The position numbers and the translations under genes were made by a program. From an uncultured Candidatus Saccharibacteria bacterium (GTDB lineage: Bacteria; Patescibacteriota; Saccharimonadia; Saccharimonadales; Saccharimonadaceae), in assembly GCA_947425245.1 (NCBI GenBank), contig CANDYU010000009.1:1-34503 (forward strand): a stretch of DNA of 34,503 nt, written 5' to 3'. Shown here piece by piece: positions 15,973-22,572 of the stretch (the stretch's first letter is position 1; each line of letters opens with the position of its first letter). The notes below the pieces were generated by a model that saw nothing but the letters and a program-made list of their open reading frames with translations, was not told the DNA's origin and made no database searches.

Positions 15973-16497
15973 ATTAGTAAAACATCACGCACAAAACTCA
16001 ACGGAGAAATTCGTTATCCTTCTGTACGCGTTATAGGCACTAATGGAGAACAGCTTGGCATCATGTCGAGCCGTGACGCACAGATGCTCGCTCGAGAACA
16101 GGGAGTAGATTTAGTCGAAATTGCCGCCAATGCGGATCCTCCCGTCGTTAAAATCATCGACTGGGGCAAGTTCCAGTATCAAAAGATGAAAGAGGACGCC
16201 AAGAATCGCAAAAAAGCTCGTGAAAAACAATCCGAGCTAAAGACTATGAAAATTGGTCTCAAAATTAGCGACAACGACCTTGGAATTAAAGTTCGCAAGA
16301 TTAAAAGCTTCCTCGACGATGGAGATCGCGTCAAAATCATGGTCATCTTTCGTGGCCGCGAAATGGCTCACAAAGAACTCGGTCAAGAAATGGTAAATAA
16401 AGTCATCCAACGTATTTCAGACGAAACCGAAATTATCGTTGAAGGTAAACCTCAATTTGCCGGCCGCAATCTCTCCATTAGTATTCGTCGCAAATAG
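15973..16497 (+). CDS. infC: Translation initiation factor IF-3
   Basis: A 174-aa IF-3, which binds the 30S subunit and checks start codon and initiator tRNA pairing. The N-terminal domain begins LNGEIRYPSVRVIG and includes DLVEIAANADPPVVKIIDWGKF; the C-terminal domain has KIMVIFRGREMAH. I start it at ATT (15973-15975), not at an in-frame ATG at 15910. An AAAGGA site lies 8 nt upstream, the N terminus is then of usual length, and AUU starts are known for infC in other bacteria, where IF-3 represses its own rare-start mRNA. The ATG at 15910 would overlap the promoter. It leads an operon with rpmI, rplT and rpmB. Confidence 0.93.
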   Translation: MSKTSRTKLNGEIRYPSVRVIGTNGEQLGIMSSRDAQMLAREQGVDLVEIAANADPPVVKIIDWGKFQYQKMKEDAKNRKKAREKQSELKTMKIGLKISDNDLGIKVRKIKSFLDDGDRVKIMVIFRGREMAHKELGQEMVNKVIQRISDETEIIVEGKPQFAGRNLSISIRRK

Positions 16498-16655
16498 TTT
16501 ATCGAATACTATAAGGTAGCCAAAAGCTCCAAACTTTATCGACTAGGATAAAACACGGAAAAAGTAATTTCCTACTTTCAAGGTTCCCTAGTAGCACATT
16601 TCCCAATATTAACCTGTTCAGCCCGAAGTCTGAACCTAACTAAAGGAAAACCTAT
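16498..16655 (+). promoter_or_regulatory. infC-rpmI intergenic leader
   Basis: This 158-bp gap contains inverted repeats, including GTTCAG/CTGAAC (about 16616-16635) and AAAGTA/TACTTT (about 16564-16580). In many bacteria this position holds an RNA bound by ribosomal protein L20 that represses rpmI-rplT. The stems make such a leader possible, but no specific match was established. Confidence 0.35.
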
Positions 16656-16850
16656 ATGCCGAAGTTAAAAACGCATAAAGGCACCGCGAAACGCGTCAAA
16701 ATTACCGGTTCCGGCAAAATTGCCCGCGAACGTGCCTATGGCAACCATATCCTTGCCAAAAAATCCAAAGCTCGCAAACGCAACATGAAAACTGCTGCCT
16801 TTGTTAAGGGCAAAATCGCAAAAAACGTTAAAACTGCATTAGGAGTTTAA
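16656..16850 (+). CDS. rpmI: 50S ribosomal protein L35
   Basis: A 64-aa basic protein of normal length, starting [20 protein letters not shown], the standard L35 start. It lies between infC and rplT as in most bacteria. An AAAGGA site lies 8-9 nt upstream of the ATG. It is a structural component of the large ribosomal subunit. Confidence 0.96.
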   Translation: MPKLKTHKGTAKRVKITGSGKIARERAYGNHILAKKSKARKRNMKTAAFVKGKIAKNVKTALGV

Positions 16851-16851
16851 T

Positions 16852-17202
16852 ATGAGAGTAAAACGTGGCGTGCCAGCTCGAGCAAAACACAAGAAGATCT
16901 TAAATGCTGCCAAGGGAATGCAACACTATCGCACCCGCAGCTACCGTCTAGCCAAGCAAGGTGTTATTAAATCCCTCCGCTACAGCTATCGTGATCGCCG
17001 TAACCGCAAACGCGACTTACGTTCACTATGGATTACCCGTATCAATAATGCATCACGCGACCTAGGCCTTTCTTATTCGCAACTCATGGCCAACCTCAAA
17101 AAAGCCAACATTAATATCGATCGTAAAATGCTTGCCGAACTCGCCGTGAACCAACCAAAAGCCTTCGAAGCGATTATTAACACTGTAAAGGAGACCAAGT
17201 AA
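16852..17202 (+). CDS. rplT: 50S ribosomal protein L20
   Basis: A 116-aa protein with the L20 signatures MRVKRGVPARAKHKKILNAA, SYRDRRNRKRDLRSLWITRI and GLSYSQLMANLKKANI. L20 binds 23S rRNA early in assembly and often represses its own operon. It begins one base after the rpmI stop, with AGGAG upstream, so it is translationally linked. Its stop overlaps the rpmB start (TAATG). Confidence 0.97.
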   Translation: MRVKRGVPARAKHKKILNAAKGMQHYRTRSYRLAKQGVIKSLRYSYRDRRNRKRDLRSLWITRINNASRDLGLSYSQLMANLKKANINIDRKMLAELAVNQPKAFEAIINTVKETK

Positions 17203-17393
17203 TGGCTGTCTGTGAAATTAGCGGCAAGGGCAAGATGTACGGTCATAACGTATCATTCTCCCAACGCAAAACCCGCAAAGTCTTCAAACCCAATGTGCAA
17301 AAGAAAACCCTCATTGTCGATGATAAAAAAATCAAAGTCAACGTCGCCACTTCTACACTTCGCACACTGAAGAAAAAGGGGTTAATCAAATAA
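17202..17393 (+). CDS. rpmB: 50S ribosomal protein L28
   Basis: A 63-aa protein starting MAVCEISGKGKMYGHNVSFS, the L28 signature, with a KRxFKPNVQKK-like middle (TRKVFKPNVQKK). It overlaps the rplT stop by one base. L28 is a late-assembling large-subunit protein. In many bacteria rpmB sits with rpmG, so the position at the end of the infC operon is unusual. Confidence 0.95.
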   Translation: MAVCEISGKGKMYGHNVSFSQRKTRKVFKPNVQKKTLIVDDKKIKVNVATSTLRTLKKKGLIK

Positions 17394-17400
17394 TCACAAA

Positions 17401-17426
17401 AAAGGCCACTAAAAGTGGTCTTTTTT
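17401..17426. terminator. Bidirectional terminator between rpmB and RNase P RNA
   Basis: GGCCACT-AAA-AGTGGTC (17404-17420) is flanked by an A-run on the left and six T on the right. It ends the plus-strand operon, and in the other direction the RNase P RNA. Confidence 0.88.
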
Positions 17427-17794
17427 GAGTCCTCAATAAGCCGGGTTTTGTAACTCCTTCGCTAGAAGGAGTTGGCAGCCATCTATCTAGTCCCAAAATT
17501 ACTTCTAGGCTCCAGCGGTGAACGTGCATCCTCGGGCCGAGGTTCTTAGCACTCCTTGCAGCCAGTAGGGTTTGCCCCCAACCCATGTCACCATGGGTTG
17601 CTGTGAGCTCTTACCTCACTCTTTTCACCCTTACTGCAACCAGAACCACCAAATCAGCAGCTCCAAGTCACAGCGGTTTAAGTTTCTGTGGTACTTTCCC
17701 TATCCTCACGGACGGTCGCCGTTAGCGACTACCGTGCCCTACGCTGCCCGGACTTTCCTCTTGATAAATCAAGCGACTGCCTTTCAGACTCACC
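17426..17794 (-). ncRNA. rnpB: RNase P RNA, type A-like
   Basis: The RNA subunit of RNase P, which trims tRNA 5' leaders. On the minus strand it has GAGGAAAGTCCGGGC, AGGATAGGGAAAGT, CCACAGAAAC and the conserved ACAAAACCCGGCTTA near the 3' end. TGAGTC near the 5' end pairs with GACTCA at the 3' end to close P1. About 369 nt long. An extended -10 promoter lies just upstream and a bidirectional terminator overlaps the end. Confidence 0.95.
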
Positions 17795-17797
17795 ACC

Positions 17798-17806
17798 ATT
17801 ATATCA
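17798..17806 (-). promoter_or_regulatory. RNase P RNA promoter (extended -10)
   Basis: TGATATAAT on the minus strand is an extended -10 with a perfect TATAAT hexamer (17798-17803), about 4-7 nt before the predicted RNA start. No good -35 box is seen. Confidence 0.55.
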
Positions 17807-17852
17807 CAAAACCCCACTCAAACATAATGCTTTTTGTTATTATCGACTCACT

Positions 17853-18704
17853 CTATGCAAATTGACGGTCAATTGCCAGCTTGGCCTGCTTATCGGCCGC
17901 CGTATTTTGTTCTCTCGCCACATGCATAAACGCACAAGCGTCAAACCGCTTCAGCATCTCCTGAATATCATCATAAATCGGCAACAAATCCCGATTCTTC
18001 ACTTTATAAACACCTTTCATCTGGTTCACCATCATCAGATTATCACTAACAAATCTCACCGACCTCAGTCCCAGCTCCAAAGCTTGCTCACAACCTTCCT
18101 TCAAAGCATAATACTCCGCCACCCTCGAAGTCGCAAACCCGATAAACGCCCCTCCTTCAACCAAAATCTGCCCATTTTCCCCGACAATCCGATAACCGAT
18201 CCCCGACGGACCTGGATTCCCCCGACTGCTACCATCCACATACACCGTCGCACTATTCGCCACCTCTTTATAATTAACCTGACCATTCGTCCTCCCCTCC
18301 ATCTCCAGAACGATCACGCTCGCTTCATCTAAGTGGTAATTCCCCATCTCCTCCGGTCTAATATATTTAAAAGCCGTATATCGCTCTTTGGCATTAATTT
18401 TCGTCTCAGCATACAAATCAATCTTATATACAATATATAAATTACTCAGCTGACTAGACCCCAAACTCGGATTCTGTGCCATAAACGTCACCACATCGTG
18501 CAAAGCTGTCTTTTTCGTCACCTCAACCCCAAGATACTCCTCCAGCATCCTGTCCATAGCCTCTTCTGGCTGCTCTCCGAACTTGATTTTCCCAGTTGGC
18601 AGCTCCCAAAGTGGCTCACCATCAACCCGTCCCTGGCTTTTCTTCGCTACCAATACGCCTTTCTCGCCCTGAATCATCCCCACCACCCGAATTCTTTGTT
18701 TCAT
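17853..18704 (-). CDS. Nudix-like domain fused to RNase HI-like domain
   Basis: A 283-aa two-domain protein. The N-terminal part (about residues 1-135) is a Nudix fold with GKIKFGEQPEEAMDRMLEEY. The C-terminal part (about 150-283) is RNase HI-like, with VDGSSRGNPGPSGIGY, SRVAEYYALKEG, SDN and HVAREQNTAAD, covering the D, E, D, D catalytic set. RNase HI cuts RNA in RNA-DNA hybrids. The Nudix box departs from GX5EX7REUXEEXGU: the R is followed by Met and the second Glu of the EE pair is Tyr, so hydrolase activity is doubtful. GGAGGT precedes the ATG. The stop lies 58 bp upstream of the rnpB 5' end, and both are read on the minus strand. I do not know a named gene for this fusion. Confidence 0.8.
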   Translation of the reverse strand: MKQRIRVVGMIQGEKGVLVAKKSQGRVDGEPLWELPTGKIKFGEQPEEAMDRMLEEYLGVEVTKKTALHDVVTFMAQNPSLGSSQLSNLYIVYKIDLYAETKINAKERYTAFKYIRPEEMGNYHLDEASVIVLEMEGRTNGQVNYKEVANSATVYVDGSSRGNPGPSGIGYRIVGENGQILVEGGAFIGFATSRVAEYYALKEGCEQALELGLRSVRFVSDNLMMVNQMKGVYKVKNRDLLPIYDDIQEMLKRFDACAFMHVAREQNTAADKQAKLAIDRQFA

Positions 18705-19115
18705 ACCTCCACCTTTGTAATTTATGATGTACCGACCATAGATGTTCTCTACAAAGAGATTTCCAGCACCAATACTACACTAGAAATGTCTTTATAGAGA
18801 CCCAAACGCTATTCTAAACCCTATCCATATCAAATATAAGGTAGAACAGCCATCTACTTTTAAACCGCCTCCACGCTGTCTCTAAACCCCCAGCAACGCT
18901 ATTTTCCCGTAATATACACTACGGTGGGTAAAATCTTATGCGACATTTCCACGGAAATGAGCCACGAAATCCCTAAACATGATTATTCAGGAAAATCATG
19001 CCGCCACTGGGGATACTTCCATTATAACATATAATATCTGCCCACTCACACACTTCACTAATTCACTCAACTTATCCCATCTAGCTCAGCACGCTACTCA
19101 AAAAAGACCTATATA
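18705..19115 (-). other. Gene-free region with hairpins upstream of the Nudix-RNase H gene
   Basis: No credible ORF. Hairpins occur at 18907-18924 (CCGTA/TACGG), 18944-18959 (CATTTCC-AC-GGAAATG, perfect) and 18978-19000 (CATGATT/AATCATG). A minus-strand TATAAT at 19021-19026 sits just upstream, so a transcript from there could carry a structured leader into the Nudix-RNase H gene, or form a small RNA. No known riboswitch class was recognised. Confidence 0.35.
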
Positions 19116-19214
19116 GAGCGAGCCTCCATTATCCAACCTAGTCCACCAACTGAGAGACTCTCAAAAAATCGCATTTTCGGAAGAGCAAGCTTCTATTATC
19201 TAACCTAGTACGCC
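19116..19214. repeat. Duplicated, decayed cassette end
   Basis: The segment 19116-19147 (GAGCGAGCCTCCATTATCC and on) repeats 19183-19214 (GAGCAAGCTTCTATTATC and on) with scattered substitutions. The second copy is the real 3' end of cassette 2. The first reads as a decayed cassette end without the cassette body, as if an older cassette had been lost. Confidence 0.5.
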
Positions 19215-19414
19215 AGACAACGGATGGGGAAACCATAATAGCGATTCCATGGACCACTAGAAGGATTTAAGGTATCAGCAGAATATAATCCAAAAACCGA
19301 CGAAAGTTCCTGTTGAGTTTGCGGATTAATAGCCGCCATACTAGAACGCAGATAGCCTTCTGACAGACTACGCACATGCTCGCCAGGCTGATCTACGACA
19401 CCGCTACGGACGAA
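19205..19414 (-). repeat. Lectin-domain cassette 2 (silent, 69 codons)
   Basis: On the minus strand it begins FVRSG, stays open for 69 codons and ends with GFPIRCLAY, a TAG stop and GTTAGATAA. The tail NPSSGPWNRYYGFPIRCLAY fits a FISUMP-type C terminus. In-frame codons upstream lead only to a TTG without a ribosome binding site. It is the only cassette on the minus strand. A palindrome spans its 5' boundary. Confidence 0.75.
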
Positions 19415-19436
19415 CCCGTATAGCCTATACGGGTTC
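19412..19436. repeat. Palindrome at the 5' boundary of cassette 2
   Basis: A perfect inverted repeat with 12-bp arms GAACCCGTATAG and CTATACGGGTTC around a single base. The last TTC of the minus-strand arm is the first codon of the cassette. A partly decayed copy sits in the same place before cassette 4 (33303-33327). Confidence 0.75.
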
Positions 19437-19561
19437 AATTTAGTATTACCCCTGTTATTTTGGATAGATTTTGGGCTAATTAACTGAAAATTACCCTAAA
19501 AGCATGTTAAAAATGCTTCAACATGGTCTCGAGTTGCTATCTTAAATTCGCTAATATAAAC

Positions 19562-19777
19562 TTCGTCCATAGCGGTAGAATCATATTTACACATGGCGAC
19601 ATTCGGGAAGCTGGTCAAATTGGCGATTACTGGACACTTACCAGTGCTAATCGCCTTCGCTTAGACGAAGAAGATTTAGGGTCATATAATCTATGCTTTA
19701 ATGCTACTGGCGGATCCGGCTCTTGTGGACCAGACGGTCGCCATAACGCTTACCCCATCCGTTGTCTGGCGTACTAG
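19562..19777 (+). repeat. Lectin-domain cassette 3 (silent, 71 codons)
   Basis: Begins TTCGTCCATAGCGG (FVHSG), open for 71 codons, ends AYPIRCLAY and TAG, then GTTAGATAAG. The 216-bp length equals that of cassettes 4-7. It has GDYWTLTSA, matching GYxW in FISUMP-type domains. An in-frame ATG lies 39 bp upstream but has no ribosome binding site, so expression from here is doubtful. Two Cys residues (C55, C61) are unusual in this family here. A tail and the structured element A follow. Confidence 0.75.
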
Positions 19778-19866
19778 GTTAGATAAGTTTAGATATTAGG
19801 ATATCCCACAACTTATCGTAGTGTAAGTATATCCCCCACATATTTAGGAATATAGATAATATATCT

Positions 19867-19992
19867 CTTTCACCGCGTCGAAGGTGTGGTTGGGTTTTCT
19901 AGTCTTGATTATTCTAGGCTGACGCGGGTCTGAGTCTTCAGACGAAGAGAGCGTCACCAGACTAGAAAACCAACCACCCTCGCAGGTGAAAG
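19867..19992 (+). ncRNA. 126-bp structured element, copy A
   Basis: Closing stems CTTTCACC/GGTGAAAG enclose a long stem of about 20 bp (GGTTGG-GTTTTCTAGTCT with AGACTAGAAAAC-CAACC) and an inner hairpin GACGC/GCGTC holding GTCTGA-GTCT-TCAGAC. Copy B at 34371-34496 differs at one base, which turns a pair in the innermost stem into a G-U wobble. It lies between cassette 3 and the M50 gene. It could be an RNA, a MITE-like mobile element with terminal inverted repeats, or an array-end signal. Strand is inferred from the neighbouring cassettes. Confidence 0.7.
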
Positions 19993-20002
19993 GAATATAA
20001 TA

Positions 20003-20641
20003 CTATCTTCTTCCTACTATCCAATAAAACCCCTCAATAATTCCCTCCATCGCCCCCGACATAATTGCCGAAATCACCCCAGGCATCAGAATCACAATCA
20101 GCATCACAACTACAATCCCCCATGTTTCCATCTTCTCCATTGCCTCTCGTACTCCATCCGGAGCAATCGCATATAGCACTCTTGATCCATCCAGTGGCGG
20201 AATCGGAATCAGATTAAACACCCCAAAACCCAAATTAATATACATTAAATCCAAAAATATCTCACCCAGAACACCCCCAACATACATCCATCCCGTAAAA
20301 TGACCGATAGTAAAAGCAAAAAACGCCAACACGAAATTCGTCAACGGCCCCGCAATCGCCACCATCGCCATCCCCCAAACTCCATGCTTCAACTTCTTTG
20401 GATCAATCGGCACCGGCTTCGCACCACCAAAAATCGGCCCACCAGACAAAAACAACAATAATGGCATCGCCACCGACAAAACCGGATCAAGATGTTTAAA
20501 AGGATTAAGCGTTAGCCTCCCTTCATCTTTCGCTGTTTCATCCCCCAAAAGATATGCCACATAGCCATGTGCCAGCTCGTGTAGCATCATCGACAACAAA
20601 ATTACCCCAAAAGCTATCAAGATTCCAATTAAATAACCCAT
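20003..20641 (-). CDS. M50 family site-2-type intramembrane protease
   Basis: A 212-aa membrane metalloprotease. HELAH (about residues 21-25) supplies two zinc ligands and the catalytic Glu; NLIPIPPLDGS (about 142-152) supplies the third ligand, an Asp. Several transmembrane segments surround them. Site-2 proteases cut membrane-bound substrates such as anti-sigma factors. An AGGAGG site precedes the ATG. It is the last gene of a probable operon with miaA, the winged-helix gene and the UlaG-like gene; the gap to its neighbour is 7 bp. Confidence 0.92.
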   Translation of the reverse strand: MGYLIGILIAFGVILLSMMLHELAHGYVAYLLGDETAKDEGRLTLNPFKHLDPVLSVAMPLLLFLSGGPIFGGAKPVPIDPKKLKHGVWGMAMVAIAGPLTNFVLAFFAFTIGHFTGWMYVGGVLGEIFLDLMYINLGFGVFNLIPIPPLDGSRVLYAIAPDGVREAMEKMETWGIVVVMLIVILMPGVISAIMSGAMEGIIEGFYWIVGRR

Positions 20642-20648
20642 CTTCCTC

Positions 20649-21104
20649 CTAGGTCAAAACAACTACTTCCAGCGTCGACGGCAAAGCTTCCTTATTTTTC
20701 ACCTTCAGCTTCTTCTCCGTCCGTGCCGTCAACTTCAAATCCATCACCATCCCATCAACATTCCCCATCGCAACCACCAGCTTCGGCTCAATTTCGCGTA
20801 CTGCTCGCACTGAACTAGTACACAAAATATCTGCCACCCCCAGTTCATCCAACTTCGTTGCTTCCTCAAATCCGCCAATAATTCCTACATGCACTCCAGA
20901 AATTGAGACATCATAAATCGTCTTTTCTATGCCCAACGCAATCCCCCGAATCGCAACATTCTCAATCTCAAACTCCCCCGGCCCCTTAATCTTCCCTACT
21001 GGCAAATCCGCACTAATCGTCTCATCCGCCAAATTGAACTTAATCGAACGCCCTTTACTCGTAATCACAATCTCATCCGGACTTTTACTTTCAATCTCAA
21101 ACAT
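20649..21104 (-). CDS. Degenerate UlaG-like metallo-beta-lactamase-fold protein
   Basis: A 151-aa protein. The order GPGEFEIENVAIRGIALG, YDVSISGVHVGIIGG and LDELGVADILCTSS, then EPKLVVAMGN, follows the UlaG-like MBL fold seen in many bacteria. The HxHxDH zinc motif and most other ligands are absent, and it is shorter than active members, so hydrolysis is unlikely. It may bind nucleotide or act as a scaffold; this is inference. It lies between the winged-helix gene (10 bp gap) and the M50 gene, with AAAGGAG upstream. Confidence 0.6.
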   Translation of the reverse strand: MFEIESKSPDEIVITSKGRSIKFNLADETISADLPVGKIKGPGEFEIENVAIRGIALGIEKTIYDVSISGVHVGIIGGFEEATKLDELGVADILCTSSVRAVREIEPKLVVAMGNVDGMVMDLKLTARTEKKLKVKNKEALPSTLEVVVLT

Positions 21105-21114
21105 TATTTCTCCT

Positions 21115-21759
21115 TTACTTATCCCTTACAATTCCTTCTGGATCATAAACCTCGGTCATTTCCATTTCCATTACTTCCAAAATAAACTTATCCCGCACGC
21201 TCTTTCGATACAGAAAATCATCCCTACTCATAATCGCATAGTTCATCGGCCGCCCTTGACGCTTCTCTACCACCTCTGCCCACCTAGTCAACTTTTTCGT
21301 CTGGTCATCGCCCACAATCAGCATATCAATCCCCTCTTGCCCCGGCAACCGATTCGTCACAATCAACGCCTTCAAGTATTTCTGCACCGGTCGAATATTA
21401 TCTTCCCAATTATTCCGTCGCACAATCCTCTGCACATCCACAGCCACCACACTATTCCCGTTCGCCGCCGGCTTCCTTGGTGCAAAAATCTCCTGAAATG
21501 CATGAGCATACGGACTCTTCATGTTTGCCGAATAATACACCTTATTATCATAAGTCTCGCTCTTCACGATACCTATACTCTCCAGATTAATCAGCTCCCT
21601 TCGTACCGAGTTAATCTGCTCCTCAATCACCCTTGTCATCTCCCGCACATAATAAGACTTCGATACGTTAGAAAAAAACAACTCCAACAGCTTCGCCCGA
21701 GTCTTCGATCCGAACAATTTTTCAATCGGATTGCTTTCTTCTTTGCTCATCTTGTACAT
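21115..21759 (-). CDS. Winged-helix protein with nucleotidyltransferase-like tail
   Basis: A 214-aa protein. Residues about 10-90 form a winged-helix DNA-binding domain (LFGSKTRAKLLELFFSN, VREMTRVIEEQINSVRRELI, LESIGIVKSE). The C-terminal part (about 125-205) resembles the MNT nucleotidyltransferase fold, but the usual GSxxxG and DxD motifs are not clear. It is probably a transcription regulator. It overlaps the miaA 3' end by 38 bp from the first ATG (29 bp if started at 21750), so it is likely translated by coupling. Confidence 0.6.
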   Translation of the reverse strand: MYKMSKEESNPIEKLFGSKTRAKLLELFFSNVSKSYYVREMTRVIEEQINSVRRELINLESIGIVKSETYDNKVYYSANMKSPYAHAFQEIFAPRKPAANGNSVVAVDVQRIVRRNNWEDNIRPVQKYLKALIVTNRLPGQEGIDMLIVGDDQTKKLTRWAEVVEKRQGRPMNYAIMSRDDFLYRKSVRDKFILEVMEMEMTEVYDPEGIVRDK

Positions 21760-22471
21760 ATTTTATCACAAAATCCCTCACCTCCGCAAGGGGAAGCCAT
21801 CGAATCTCCCTATCACGCTTGAACCATGTCATCTGTCGTTTCGCCAAATGCCAGTCATCATAAAACGCCAATTCTTTAGCTTTTTCTAAGCCATACTCAC
21901 CCTGAAGATACCCCCACACAAACTGATAAATATCGCTTTTCATCGCCTGCGACCCCCACCCATACCGTTCAACCAACCCTCTCGTCTCCCCAAACAGCTC
22001 CTGAGTAAACATTTTATCCACCCGCCTCCGCAATCTCTCCCTTAGTTCTTCAGCCTCCGTCTTTATCCCCACAATCAAAAGCCCCTCACCCACCTTCCGC
22101 CGGTCTTCCTGGCTCCGTTTTGCTGTTTCTGTAAACTGGTAATCATAAATTAACGCATCAATATACAACCCCGTCCCGCCTACGACAATCGGTATCTTCC
22201 CTCGATCTGAAATCTCCGCTATCTTCTTCTCAGCATATTGTTTCCAATCCGCCACCGTAAACCGCTCCCCCGGTTCTACTAAATCAAACCCCCAATGTGA
22301 CACCCCCGCTTGCTCTTCTCCGTCCGGCTTTGCCGTACCAATATCCATCCCCTTATAAATCGTTCGTGAATCTGCCGCAATAATCTCCCCGCCAAGTTCT
22401 CTAGCAATCTCAATCCCCACCCCAGTTTTACCACTCCCCGTCGGCCCTAATATTACAATTGCTTTTATCAT
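21722..22471 (-). CDS. miaA: tRNA dimethylallyltransferase
   Basis: A 249-aa enzyme that adds dimethylallyl to A37 of tRNAs reading U-starting codons. The P-loop is GPTGSGKT, with ADSRTIYKGMDIGTAKPD and VVGGTGLYIDALI, all MiaA hallmarks, and RQMTWFKRDREIRWL at the C terminus. I chose the ATG at 22471 because the family starts a few residues before the P-loop; the frame runs 18 codons further upstream. An extended -10 (TGGTATGAT) ends 7 nt before the ATG, suggesting a leaderless mRNA. It leads the operon ending in the M50 gene. Confidence 0.94.
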   Translation of the reverse strand: MIKAIVILGPTGSGKTGVGIEIARELGGEIIAADSRTIYKGMDIGTAKPDGEEQAGVSHWGFDLVEPGERFTVADWKQYAEKKIAEISDRGKIPIVVGGTGLYIDALIYDYQFTETAKRSQEDRRKVGEGLLIVGIKTEAEELRERLRRRVDKMFTQELFGETRGLVERYGWGSQAMKSDIYQFVWGYLQGEYGLEKAKELAFYDDWHLAKRQMTWFKRDREIRWLPLAEVRDFVIKYVQDEQRRKQSD

Positions 22472-22525
22472 TCCCCAAATCATACCATAAAAAGCCTCAG
22501 CCACAAAGCCACCAGCCAAAAACAC

Positions 22526-22551
22526 AAAAAAGCGACCAAACAGCCGCCTTT
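22526..22551 (-). terminator. thrS terminator
   Basis: On the minus strand AAAGGCGGC-TGTTTG-GTCGCTTTTTT forms a stem with a T-tract, 21 bp past the thrS stop. Confidence 0.75.
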
Positions 22552-22572
22552 CTGTATCAACCCGCCCCTATC

